A stretch of 25,000 nucleotides of DNA. Source: Chrysomallon squamiferum (lineage: Eukaryota; Mollusca; Gastropoda; Neomphalida; Peltospiridae). Positions 1 through 19,081 of the stretch are shown piece after piece (the first letter of the stretch is position 1; each line of letters begins with the position of its first letter). The stretch lies in the NCBI GenBank assembly GCA_012295275.1, contig CM022675.1, positions 5,129,352 through 5,154,351 on the forward strand. Direction: 5' to 3'. The translations under genes and the position numbers were made by a program. The notes below the pieces were generated by a model, which was not told the origin of the DNA, searched no databases, and was given only the letters and a program-made list of their open reading frames with translations.

Positions 1-46
1 TGTTGTTGTTTTATATATTAGCAGTGTTTCATCCTATATTATTATT

Positions 47-114
<68 letters not shown>

Positions 115-118
115 CATA
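1..118. repeat. TCA/TTA microsatellite
   Basis: TCA repeats at about 48-87 run into TTA repeats to about 114. Low complexity. Confidence 0.9.
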
Positions 119-465
119 AACCCTAGTTCAGTGTTTCCTAACAGCTTGTTTTTTGGTTGTTATTATTTTTTATTTTTTATTATTATTATTATTTTTTTTA
201 AATCCGATGTTAATAATGTCTCGTAGTGTTTTTATTGTTTGCATTATTTGTATTATTCTTTTCACCGTTATATGTTGTATTTGTACTTTATCCCAATATC
301 TAAATATTCTTTTTGTCAGTGAGATTTATTTTCACCTTATTCCTGAGTTATGAGAGATCTGTTCTTAAACTATAAATTTTAGTATTAATCTGCACTGATG
401 CAAAATTTGTCGCTTGAAGGAAGTGTTTTCTAAAATCCACGTTAACAGTTACTTTTTTGTTTTGT

Positions 466-481
466 TATATTATTATTATTA

Positions 482-552
<71 letters not shown>
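466..552. repeat. TTA microsatellite
   Basis: About 25 TTA units; the poly-Ile reading across it is not a gene. Confidence 0.92.
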
Positions 553-553
<1 letters not shown>

Positions 554-1000
554 CTCTTTGCTTTTGTTGTTGTTGTTTTCCGTTTCGTACTGGAAGTCTG
601 TTTTATACTAACTTTTTAATATTAATCTAACTTTATTGTGATACAGTAAACCTCACTACTATTCAAATGGATCATCAGGTAAATCGATATATTTTGACTT
701 TCGAATGATTGATTTATTCTTTGTTTCAAGTGCTATTTGAATAACAACTGGCTAAATTGAAAATTTGAATTCTTAATTTTGTGTTTATTGCACCAATGTT
801 ACTTTGTACTGTGAAGAAAATGTTTTAATTTTATTTGAAGTTCTTTGGAACAGCGGCCATTTTGTATGGTTTTTCGAACTAGTATCACGAAAATTGTTCA
901 TACACTACTTGTTACGTTCACGAGGTTTTTTGTCTACGAGTTTTCTTCACATAAACAGCCTCGACCAAACACAAATTAAATATCTTACTTTCATTTCTTT

Positions 1001-1040
1001 GTCGAGTATAAAATGTTTTGTCACCCGAAAGAAGTAGAAA
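1001..1040 (+). promoter_or_regulatory. Conserved TATAAAA block, copy 1
   Basis: TATAAAA at 1007-1013 followed by GTTTTGTCACCCGAAAG. The same block is at 14353-14382 and 21255-21286. Conservation through otherwise diverged flanks suggests a promoter or other element, but no start site or first exon can be tied to it. Confidence 0.3.
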
Positions 1041-1099
1041 AACCTGATGAAAATTTCTGTCAAGTCTGTTAACAATTTTCGAGACACAATTTCGTTTCA

Positions 1100-1545
1100 A
1101 AACGAGTCTTTGAAGTTACAGATTCTCCAACTACAAATGCAAATCCAAACTTGTTTCTGAAACAAAATGTTTTTTCCGAACTCTGAAACATAACATAACC
1201 AGGATTCAGACTGAGACTCTATTAGTAAGAAATTTTAAATAAACATGAATATACATCTAGAAAGACGTGTGTGTGTGAATGTGTGTATGTGTGTATGTGT
1301 GTGTGAGTACATGTGTGTGTTGTGACGTCAGTTAAATAGTCCAAAAGCTATGAATGTTTTTATGTTTAATTTCTTTTGGTGATGTTTCCACACAGTTGCT
1401 GTTTTGAGGAAATCTGTAAATTCAAAGACTCGTTTCTTACTAATAGAGTCTCAGTCTGAATCCTGGTTATGTTATGTTCCAGTGTTCGGAGAAAACATTT
1501 TGTTTCAGAAACAAGTTGGGATTTGCATTTGTAATTGGAGGATTT
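1100..1545. repeat. Large inverted repeat with GT-rich loop
   Basis: The left arm 1122-1232 is nearly the reverse complement of 1433-1545 (shared core GGATTCAGACTGAGACTCTA). A second short pair, 1101-1124 against about 1408-1437, is nested in the opposite order. The loop of about 200 bases contains a GT microsatellite at 1266-1322. It could be a fold-back element or an inverted local duplication. Confidence 0.8.
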
Positions 1546-2115
1546 TATACAAGAATAGTTCTTCAGGCATAGCTAAACATTAGAACACAGATTCTTGAAA
1601 TGTGCTGTTGAAAAAAAGACGTCATTGATTAACACCAAGAGAAGACAACTGTGATAGCAGTTTGTCTTGTTTTACATTTCTACTGCAACAGAGAAATTAA
1701 TTAATTCAAAGTTAATTTACTTCTCAAAAGATAAACGTGAAAAGTACTTGTCAAAAGAAGCGCTACTGGTGCGTGGAGGGGGGGGGTCGAGTGTTTGACA
1801 TTTCAGTCAACATTTGAACATTTTTAACGTTGATTATCAAGAACCCAGATTTAAATTTTTTTTTTCTTTTTACACAACATAAATTCAGGTCCATTTCAAG
1901 CTGTACTAACAGATTCCATTCAATGAAGACAGTTTCGGAGAGTGAGGAGCTCTCTAAACGAGAGAAACACAACTGTGAAACTTAGTTTAATGTAATGTAA
2001 TAATTTTATTTCTGCTGTTTTTGTGAGACAGTTCTTCTTGATGTTTCACCTTTTGGTCATAATGCTTTTGAGGTAATATATATTTATTTGTAAATGAAGA
2101 AATAATTAAAAAAAG

Positions 2116-2146
<31 letters not shown>

Positions 2147-2155
2147 AAATGAATA

Positions 2156-2190
<35 letters not shown>

Positions 2191-2440
2191 AACAATAACA
2201 ATGTATTAGTGATATTAACCAGAATGGGAGGGAAAAAGAAAGAACAAGAAAGAACAAGAAAGCTAAAATGTGACATTAACACACAGGAGATATTATTATG
2301 ACGTAGGTGACAACCATATTATGTAACTGTGTGTGTGTTTCTCCGCTATTTGTCGATCTGCGCTATTTTAAGACTGCGCTGCGCATTCTAATGATGGGTA
2401 AAACTCGCGATATTCTCGAGATCACTTCGAGTCAAATCAG
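1546..2440. other. Upstream flank block of unit 1
   Basis: No gene. Bases 1680-2060 recur at 5720-6150, and parts at 21560-21850, sharing AGCTCTCTAAACGAGAGAAA and CATTTCAAGCTGTACTAACA. Bases 2300-2400 recur at 6460-6560. Low-complexity AAT (2117-2144) and GAT (2157-2190) tracts lie inside. Confidence 0.65.
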
Positions 2441-2442
2441 TT

Positions 2443-3030
2443 AGCACTTACACTCATCCTAGCTGTTAAACTGTATGTTTCACTCATCACACATCCTAAC
2501 TGTTAAACTGTATATTTCACACTAGAGACAGCACTTACACACATCCTAACTGTTAAACTGTATGTTTCACTAGAGACAGCACTTACACATCCTAAACTGT
2601 TAAACTGTATTAAACTAGAGACAGCAAACGTTTAAACTGTATGTTTCACTAGAGACAGCACTTACACACACATCCTTTTCACTAGAGTTAAAATGTATGT
2701 TTCACTAGAGACAGCACTTATAATCCTAAATAAATAAAAAACTGTGTTTTCACTAGACAGACAGCACTCCTACTGTTAAAAATATGTTAAACTAAACTGT
2801 AGTTTTACTAGCATCACTGTTAAACACACATCCTAATGTTCCTAACTTTCTGTACTTTCAGATTTTTCACTATTTTACAACCTAAATTTAAACTGTATCT
2901 AAACTGTATGTTTCACTAGAGACAGCACTTACACACATCCTAACTGTTAAACTGTATGTTTCACTAGAGACAGCACTTACACACATTAACTTTAAACTGC
3001 ATGTTTTAAACTGTGTTTCACTAGACAGCA
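2443..3030. repeat. Decayed 48-bp minisatellite
   Basis: Units of about 48 bases built on AGCACTTACACACATCCTAA, CTGTTAAACTGTATGTTTCA and CTAGAGAC, repeated roughly 12 times. Outer units are regular; units at about 2690-2900 are scrambled with many small indels. Absent from the second flank copy (6590 region), so it expanded after that duplication. Confidence 0.85.
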
Positions 3031-4499
3031 CATAATTATTAAATAAAATATACAGTGGAAACTTCCTGCCATTTTTATTTTTCTTTCATTTATACACACA
3101 TAGACACACTGAATTTGAGTGAAACCTTTTCCGTAATTAAACTGATACAAAACGTGTTACCTAATGTACACTGACCTGTTTCTAAAATTTAATACAAACA
3201 CGTTTTGTGTTTAAAATGAAGGAGATTTAATGATAATGTCACAGGACATAACTAAATAAATAGATAAAGTCAACTTAAAAACCCAAAAATATGTAAAATT
3301 AAAATTTTAGAGCATCAGTTTTGATTCTAATGACAAGTTTCTAGTGAGATTATCATAAATTCAGTAATAAAACGTGGTGAGTACAAAAATGTGACAAAAC
3401 AGGTTCTTATCTTATTATTGCCTGGTTTGTAGTTTAACAAAGTGAAACAAATATTTCTGTTGTTTGGGGAGTTACTGTCATCAATAAACATAAACAATAC
3501 AAGCGACTTTATTTTGTTATAAACAATCTTCAAATGAAAACCACAGAACAGACAAACAGAATTTTAAACTTAATCAATTTAAAAAATGTATCTGCAGAAA
3601 AAGATTATTTATTTTTACCTGTACGGCAAAGCATTTTAAAAATACATTAGCTACATTAATCGTACAAAGTAGCCAACTGTGAAGATGATCTAAATTAATT
3701 ATAACCGTCTGTTTAATTAGTATTAGCATTCTCTGTTTTACTGATTGTTATAAAACTGAGATATACTACTTGTGTAATATCTGTCCCAGGTAATACCCCA
3801 CCCAGACTTTTATGTGTCAAAATCATTCTGTAAGAAAACAACTGCTTTTCATTATTTATATTGCACAGATCTTCAAACATCGCATTTTAGTTGATAAAAT
3901 AATTTTATAATATATACCCTGAAATTTACAAACTTAATATTGATTGTTTTTTAAACAAATGTGACAGTTCAAAGGTTGTTTTTTTTAATATACAGATGTA
4001 TGTTTTCAAGTATTTATCAGTTTGCAAAAGAAATGAAGTAGACACTGGTTTTAATCTAATATTGATAGTTATCCATGTAATCTTACGTATGTATGTTTGC
4101 ATTATATATGCATGTATATTTATTTGTCTGTACGTATGTGTGAAGAAAAGTATATACATATTTGTATATATATATATGCATCATGTATACGTGTGTATGT
4201 ATGTCTGTCTTGATGTGTGTATGTATGTATGTATGTATGTATGTATGTACGTATTCATGTGTGAATCTGTGTATGTACAAAAATTCATGTGGTGTGTACA
4301 AAAAGATGGTGTCGTGTCAAAACACACAAATATTATTAATAAAGTAACTTATCATTGAAATAAACCCATACAACGGACGCATCACTTATAATTATACGAA
4401 CATAAATATACAAACAATGCATTCAGTAATCTAAGTAGAGAGATTCGTGACCTGTTTTCCTCTTTCTATTAATATCTACTTCCTTGTTGGTTTTAGCAA
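3031..4499. other. Upstream flank of unit 1, proximal part
   Basis: No gene. Bases 3200-3340 and 3830-4080 recur at 6640-6780 and 6830-7080 (shared CAAACATCGCATTTTAGTTG). A TATG/TGTA-rich tract lies at about 4080-4280; open frames there are repeat artefacts. Confidence 0.65.
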
Positions 4500-4571
4500 A
4501 ACTCGCTTTTATATTGTCTTGCGTAAGAAATTTCGTATGTTAAAGTAAACACAAGAAAACAAAAATAAATA
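4500..4571 (+). promoter_or_regulatory. Candidate core promoter and 5' leader of unit 1
   Basis: TTTTATAT at 4507-4514 lies about 60 bases before the ATG. The block GCAAAACTCGCTTTTATAT, followed by AAGAAATTTCG, is conserved in front of unit 3 (TTTTATAT at 22578-22585, same distance). Conservation and spacing suggest a TATA-like element and short leader. The transcription start is not visible. Confidence 0.45.
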
Positions 4572-13015
<8,444 letters not shown>

Positions 13016-13162
13016 CCACACCCCAGTCTGTATAGACAACCTGCCTCGTCTAACAATTCAATCCCCTCTAGGAAATCAGAAATCTCCGATAACGTACACG
13101 ACGATTCCGACAACGACGATGTTTCTGAAGACGTCGAAATGTTGTTTTTTCTCTGTTCTTGA
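13016..13162 (+). other. Post-stop open extension, unit 1
   Basis: The frame of the tail stays open for 48 codons after TAA and resembles the unit 2 extension: PHPSL, then RKSEISDNVHDDSDNDDVSE, then TGA at 13160-13162. Most likely 3' UTR that was once coding, or a read-through extension. Confidence 0.4.
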
Positions 13163-13319
13163 AAATTCTGATTGAAAAGAATCTCACTAGTGTCTCATAA
13201 ACCAGGTTTTTTCTTTCATCTTCTTCTTTTTTTTCTTTTTTCTTTTTTCTAATCGAACTTAAAAGTTGTAATTGATATTATTCTTATTCTTATTCTTATT
13301 ATTACTATTGTTATTATTA

Positions 13320-13372
<53 letters not shown>

Positions 13373-14056
13373 TTTAACTCTTGTTAACAGTGTTCAATAC
13401 CATTGATTTTTATGTATTTTTTTAATTTTTTTAACCCATGTCAGAAGTGCTTCATATCACAGCTTTTTAATTTTTATTTTTTTATTATTTTTATTGTTGT
13501 TGTTGTTGTTGTTTTAAACTCGATGTTAATTATTTGTCTTATTATTTTTACCTTTACCTCTTGTATTTATACTTTTTCCTAACATCTAAATGAACTTTTC
13601 GTCAATGTGATTCATTCTTTACCTTATTTCTATGACATGTGAAATCTGTTCTTATGGTAACATTTTCAGTATTAACCTGCACTGAAACAAAATTTGTCTT
13701 CTGAAATCCGCGTAAACAGTGTCTATTGTTATTAGTTTATTTTTGTTTGTTTCTTTGTTGTTGTTGTTGTTTGTTTTGTTTGTTTTTTAATTACTATAAC
13801 AGATTAAGTATACGCTATTCGAAATTCCGAAATCCTAAATTCGATATTGTGATGTGTTACAGTTTTTCGAAAGCCATCACAAACTTTACTTCATGCACTA
13901 ACTTATTATAAAATTTATATATAAAACACCTAAAAACTGCCTCTATATTTATGCATGTTTATATATGTATATACGTGTATATGTGTCTCTCTGTGTTTCT
14001 GTATATATATTTATATATAGAAATTAACTTGATGAAAAAACACATCAAAGTAGAAA

Positions 14057-14099
<43 letters not shown>

Positions 14100-14430
14100 T
14101 ACATGTCTATGTTACATTAGTTTATATTATATACTGAATCTATATAATAAACTAAGGATATTTTAATATTTTGTTTTAATAATCCTTCATATTCATTTAG
14201 CATTTTCAGTTCCATAACCTAACTTTATTCTGATACACTAAACCTCGCTACTATTCAAATGGATCATCCAGTATATCGATATATTTTGACTTCATATAAA
14301 CAATCTCAATGAAACAAAAATTAAATATCATGCCTTCATTTTGTTTGTCCAGTATAAAAGGTTTTGTCACCCGAAAGTAGTAGTAAAAATTTATGATAAT
14401 ACTAGCAATAAAATTTAGATAACCCCAGTT
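13163..14430. other. 3' flank of unit 1
   Basis: No gene. TTA tract at 13277-13371; blocks shared with 190-1040 and 19450-21290; AT then AC microsatellite at 14058-14099; TATAAAA block at 14353-14359. No convincing AATAAA close to the stop codon. Confidence 0.65.
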
Positions 14431-14939
14431 CTAACGATAACCCTAACCCTAACCATAAAACTAACCCTAACCCTAGCTCATTTTCTAAAACTGATCCTAA
14501 ACAAGACAGCAACATTAATTCTTATACTAAAGGCTACTTGTAATTGTGACCCTCATATTATTTCTCAAAAAATCATCACACTTGCAATAAAATTTAAAAT
14601 TTAGAACCCTAGTTCATAACCCTAACCCTATCCTAACCATGATCCTAACCCTAGCTCAGTGTCTAAAAGTAATCCTACACAAGTCAACAACATTAATTCT
14701 ACTAAGGCTAAATCTACACACATATTATTTCTTTCATAAGATAAAACTTGTAATTGAAATTTAGGTAACCCTACTTCTATGGCAACCCTAACCCTAACAA
14801 CCCTAGCTCATTTCTAAAACTAATGGTCACAACTCCGCAACAAAAATTTTCATTCTAATAAAAATTTAAATATATTATTGGTCACATAAGCCTAAAACTT
14901 GTAATACAATTTAAGGCATAATCCCTAACCCTAACCATA

Positions 14940-14978
<39 letters not shown>

Positions 14979-15400
14979 CCCTAGTTCAGTTTAAGCATAA
15001 CACTAAAAAAATAAAACCTACTCAACCCTAACCCTAACCCAAACCCTAACGATTAATTTTCATTGTAACACAAGTCTGCAACATTAATTATTTTACTATG
15101 GCTAATTGTTATCGGACACATTATTGGTCATATAAAGCATTTCACTGGTAATACAATTTAGAACATCCTATCTCCAAGGCTAAACCTAACCATAACCCTA
15201 ACCCTAACCCTAACGCTAACTCAGTTTCTAAAAGTAATCCTACACAAGTCAGCAACATTAATTCTTGTACTAAGGGTTATTCTTATCACGACAAACATAT
15301 TATTTGAGAAATAAACATAACACTTGTAATAAAATTTAGGTAAACCTAGTTCTATGGCTAACCCTAACCCTAACCCTAACCATAACCCTAACCCTAGCTC
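14430..15400. repeat. Satellite with embedded telomere-type repeats
   Basis: Six units with period mostly near 178 bases (AGCTCA-type landmarks near 14475, 14653, 14805, 14983, 15217, 15396). Each unit has a unique part containing CAACATTAATT and a tract of CCCTAA repeats, the complement of TTAGGG. The unique parts are diverged while the telomere-type tracts are often perfect. Confidence 0.85.
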
Positions 15401-15416
15401 AAAGTAAAAAATAAAG

Positions 15417-15590
15417 TAAAAAACAGTTCATTATGTATTACAAAATGGTCGATGTTACCCTCATTTTTGTGTGATCTGTCCAAAGTAAAAAACAGTTCGG
15501 TGTCAGACTTGACAACTCTACTGTCACAGCGAGAACAAAGCAAATACTGGGTGGGTCTGCAGAGAAAGTCTGAATGGCGATGGATCGACG
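15417..15590 (+). pseudogene. Unit 2 remnant of CTLD-2 first half
   Basis: Reading in the frame of SLCITKWSM and CDLSKVKNSSVSDLTTLLSQ, then KYWVGLQ and EWRWID, this matches exon 6 of unit 1, with donor GACG|GTAAT in phase 1. The left edge touches the satellite. The only in-phase AG (15416) lacks a pyrimidine tract, so the acceptor seems lost. A 17-base direct repeat at 15413-15429 and 15482-15498 suggests local rearrangement. Confidence 0.68.
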
Positions 15591-17229
15591 GTAATAAAAT
15601 TATTACATCGTGTTATTAATTAATTTATTTATTAATTTTTCTTACGAATAAAATTTTATCTAACAAATATTTGTATTTACGAATGTAATGTATGTATTTT
15701 ATTTATGTGTATATGTATATGTGTGTATGTGTTTATGTATGTATATATGTAATGTATGTATTCATATTTTTATTTTGTATTGCTGACTTATTAGGAATGT
15801 TATATCTCTGATGTTATATTATATTATATTATATTATTTTATATTATTGATATCATAGGCTATAATTCTGGTAAATTTCGTGTTAATCAAAATCTCAAAC
15901 TGTTATGGGCATGATCCTTGGCTAAATATCTGGATTTTGGTATTTTATGGAATTCTTTTTCTGACATTATAAACATCGGTCAAATTGTTGCTGAAATCTT
16001 GTGCTCTAAGGACCATATTGTCAATATTGTCCAAACATGTCAGATTTCGCTGGCTGTTATATCCTGAAGTACTGGTCCGATGAAGACAGTATTTGAAATG
16101 TAACCTTTTGAAGCCAGAATAGTTTTATCAAAGTGTGAATAGGTCGGTTACAACCAGTGAATGAACTAACATGTATGTGTCTGAATGATGTGTGTGTATG
16201 TGTGTGTGTATGTTTGTGTCTGTATGTGTATATGTATGTGTGTGTAAGTATTTGTGTCTATATGTGTGTGTATATATTTGTTTGTGTCTGTATGTATTTG
16301 TTTGAATATTCTTTGTCTTATGCATCTGAATAGACTCTGTGTAGTATTCGGGAATGTCTGTATGTGTGTCAGTGCCGCTACGATTTTTAATATTCTCTGT
16401 CCTATGTATTTGTCAGATTAGTGTCTTCATACAGTAATATTCGGGAACGCACTGTGTTTGTTTGAAGTATAAAGTGTCTGTATGTGTGTCTGTGACAAAC
16501 CCGTATGATGTGTCTGACGTGTACTGTCGGTATGTGTGTGTGTCTATATGAGTGACTGTATATGTGTCTCTATGTGTATAATGTATGTGTGCCTGTATGT
16601 GTGTCTGTGTGTGTGTGTCTAGTGTGTGTGTCCGTATGTGTGTATCTATATGTGTATCTATGTGTGTCTGTATGTATGTGTGTTTGTGTTTGTATGTATG
16701 TATATGTGTGTATGTATATGTGTCTGTGTATATATCTGTATGTATGTATGTATGTGTGTCTGTATATGTATGTATGTGACTGTATGTGTGTCTGTATGTG
16801 TGTTTGTATGTGTATGTATGTGTGTATGTATGTGTGTGTATGTGTATGTGTGTATGTGTGTCTTTATGTGTATGTGTCTGTATGTGTGTCTATATATGTG
16901 TGTATATATATGTGTGTATCTATGTGTGTGTGTCTATATGTATGTATGTATGTATGTGTGTATATATGTGTATATGTATGTGTGTGATGTGTTTAGGTAT
17001 CTGTGTGTGTATTTGTGTAAGTATACGTATATGTATATGTGTATGTGTGTCTGTATGTGTGTCCTGTATGTGTTGTGTACGCAGTGGTATACAGTTGTGT
17101 TAGTAATATCAGAAGAATCTGCGACGTCTGATTTGAAGTGACAGCAGTGGTGTGGTAGTAGTTGTTTTAATTTTGAAATGTTGATGTATACGTCTTTTTA
17201 ATCAGAAAATAATTTGATTTCATATACAG
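15591..17229. other. Unit 2 intron with long GT-rich block
   Basis: Bases 15700-15770 and about 16180-17085 are TGTATG/TGTGTC/TGTGTA repeats, open in several frames but with no real coding signal. Bases 15850-16140 look single-copy and contain a near-perfect 23-base palindrome at 16010-16032. The intron is twice the length of its unit 1 counterpart. Confidence 0.75.
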
Positions 17230-17377
17230 GTGAAGATTTTTTCGGCAGATTCCGATTATTCCAATAACGAAAAACAGGAAAGCTTTGTGTTGAAAAAAGA
17301 ATCACGTTATTGGGGATACAAAATGAAGTGGTATGTTTCTTCATCAGATGTGAACCACAGTGTGGCATGTCAAAAGT
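17230..17377 (+). pseudogene. Unit 2 CTLD-2 second half, frame-shifted
   Basis: Acceptor ATATACAG|GTGAAG and donor CAAAAGT|GTGAGT match exon 7 of unit 1. The open frame reads SADSDYSNNEKQESFVLKK and ends HSVACQK, but it is one base out of phase with the preceding donor. The six-T run at about 17237-17242 is the simplest place for the extra base. Homopolymer sequencing error and real mutation cannot be told apart here. Confidence 0.65.
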
Positions 17378-17498
17378 GTGAGTATCGTGTACACACAAAC
17401 AATAAACAAACAAACAAACAAACAAACAAATAAGTGTTCGTTACTCAACATCTCCACTAGAAAACCTATAAACAATTATAAACAATTAATTATCATTA

Positions 17499-17553
<55 letters not shown>

Positions 17554-17719
17554 GATTGTTAGTGTTGTTGTTGTTTTGTTCCTGTTTTTTGTAATTGTTT
17601 TCTTCATCCTTTTTTCAACATATTTTTCTCAGTTTTTTTTTTCTCAGTTCTTTCTTCATTATTCTTGTTATATGGACATCTCTCCCGTTTAGATTCTGAC
17701 TTGCTTAACTTTATTGCAG
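17378..17719. repeat. Unit 2 intron with CAAA and TTA microsatellites
   Basis: CAAA units at 17405-17430 and TTA units at about 17498-17552; no gene. Confidence 0.8.
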
Positions 17720-17943
17720 ATAAAAACACAAAATCTACAGCAAAGGCATCGTCAACAACTGCAGAATCCTCAACTACTACAACAAACACGAAAACCCAAA
17801 TTCGATGACTTCAGCACCTGAGAAAGAGTTACCACAGTTTACTACAGAGAACACGAGTCCAGTGTCAACTTCTCAGTCAAACAAAAGGGACATAACTCCA
17901 CCTAAAAGCAGCGCACAGGCTGACAACAGACAAAACATACCAG
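17720..17943 (+). pseudogene. Unit 2 stalk exon with in-frame stop or alternative acceptor
   Basis: From the homologous acceptor ATTGCAG| (phase 1) the frame reads YKNTKSTAKASSTTAESSTT and then meets TGA at 17806-17808. From an inner AG at 17814 (GACTTCAG|CACCTG) the remaining 129 bases stay in phase and read PEKELPQFTTENTSPVSTSQ, ending in KSSAQADNRQNIP. The inner acceptor has a poor pyrimidine tract. So this is either a broken exon or a shortened one using a new acceptor. Confidence 0.62.
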
Positions 17944-18035
17944 GTTAGTTTGTTAGTATTTATTAGTTTCTTCGTAATCAAACAGATGTTACGTGTAAAA
18001 TAATAATAATAAAATACTATAATTTTTTTTTTTAG

Positions 18036-18111
18036 CACTTGCTGGTGGTGGTGTTGCTGCTGTCGTAGTAATATTATTTGTTGCTGTTGTGATTTTACTG
18101 TGGACTAAACG
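18036..18111 (+). CDS. Unit 2 transmembrane exon
   Basis: Acceptor TTTTTTTTTAG|CACTTG, donor AAACG|GTACTT, 76 bases as in unit 1. It encodes ALAGGGVAAVVVILFVAVVI followed by LLWTKR. Changes relative to unit 1 are conservative hydrophobic swaps, consistent with selection for a membrane helix. Confidence 0.76.
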
Positions 18112-18116
18112 GTACT

Positions 18117-18149
<33 letters not shown>

Positions 18150-18159
18150 TTGTTCATTA

Positions 18160-18228
<69 letters not shown>

Positions 18229-18348
18229 TGAATAATAACTGAATAATATGAAATATTCCACTGTGTTTGTATATATGTAGGTATGTTTGTTTCTACATAT
18301 ATGTAGTATACAATTTTTTTTTAATTTTTAATTTTAATTTCTTCTCAG
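18112..18348. repeat. Unit 2 intron with poly(T) and AAT tract
   Basis: Poly(T) at 18128-18150 and AAT at 18163-18226, between the membrane and tail exons. Confidence 0.85.
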
Positions 18349-19081
18349 AACACATCGATTTTGTTTTAAAACTCAGAAGTTACCAGAATCAAGAATTAAT
18401 TTTAACAAAAGAAACAATGAAACCAATTCTGCTGAAGATTTACAACGCGGTCACACAAATCCGAGTTATGAGGTAACAACGACATCGACGTCGGCAGACT
18501 ATGAATTTGAATCAGAAAATCAAGGAAACCACAGTGTTTACTACAACGTCCCAAGCGGAGTTACTATCAACATGGAAAACAGAAATGTTAAACGACTTCC
18601 AAATAACAGATCTACTGCTGACGACAACGATGACGACTACGACAGAGCGGATATCAAAACTGCAACTACTACAACGTCTGAAATGGAGAGTCACCTCTCA
18701 TGCAGCCATGATGGAGACTACAACACAACAGATAAAACAGATACAACACATAGTAGATCTAACATCTACAACCACCTTGCAGTGGAGAACAACGGCGACA
18801 ACAACGGCGACTACGATACCTGTTATAAGAAAAAGAAAACAGCTACGTCTGATCTCTACAACCGGCTTGGTGTCCACAATGACAGCGATTACGACAGCAC
18901 AAGCAAAGAAAAGACAACTGCAACTGTATCTGACGTCTACAGCCACCTCGTTGATTCTGAAGACTACGACACCATGGACAGAAAACCTCCAACAGCAACA
19001 ACAACATCAGAACTGTATAACCATCTTAACCAACCTGACAGCGACCTCTACGACATCGCTGATGCTGTTACTTCCGATTAA
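18349..19081 (+). CDS. Unit 2 cytoplasmic tail exon with five tyrosine modules
   Basis: Starts after TTCTCAG, with TAA at 19079-19081; 243 codons in phase with the membrane exon and fully open. The tail adds a membrane-proximal segment absent from unit 1 (with NPSYEV and ADYEFE), then SVYYNVP, then five modules each made of a D-Y-D/N-type acidic tyrosine, a Lys/Thr linker and a Y-x-x-L: SEMESHL (Tyr lost), SNIYNHL, SDLYNRL, SDVYSHL, SELYNHL, and a final DLYDIAD. The spacing between the two tyrosines of a module is 15 to 17 residues. This is the longest clean coding exon in the window. Confidence 0.78.

Larger units (their letters stand above)
120..1060. other. 3' flank of a further receptor unit to the left
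   Basis: No gene seen. Blocks here recur downstream of units 1 and 2. Examples are the stretch around CGATGTTAAT and TAAATGAACTTTT-like sequence (190-350 against 13515-13620 and 19462-19590), CTATTCAAATGGATCATC (660-680 against 14253-14270), and GGAACAGCGGCCATTTTGT (847-865 against 21105-21123). The order is the same in all copies, so whole units, flanks included, were duplicated. Confidence 0.7.
15417..19081 (+). pseudogene. Unit 2: 5'-truncated receptor copy with long tyrosine-repeat tail
   Basis: Recognisable exons are 15417-15590 (CTLD-2 first half), 17230-17377 (CTLD-2 second half), 17720-17943 (stalk), 18036-18111 (membrane helix) and 18349-19081 (tail). Exons for signal peptide, CTLD-1 and WSC are absent; the satellite array ends where the first exon begins. 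Exon 17230-17377 is 148 bases where a multiple of three is needed, and a six-T run near 17236 is the likely extra base. The stalk meets TGA at 17806. The membrane and tail exons are intact and open, so this part may still be used, for instance by splicing from unit 1. Otherwise it is a pseudogene. Confidence 0.68.

Noticed and set aside
3996-4358. 120-codon frame
   Set aside because: Falls in a TGTA repeat flank that recurs without keeping the frame at 7000-7270.
16010-16032. Near-perfect 23-base palindrome
   Set aside because: Single short occurrence in AT-rich intron; no context ties it to a function.
16562-17141. Cys/Val/Tyr-rich open frames in three phases
   Set aside because: Direct translations of TGTATG/TGTGTC repeats with no homology or codon bias.
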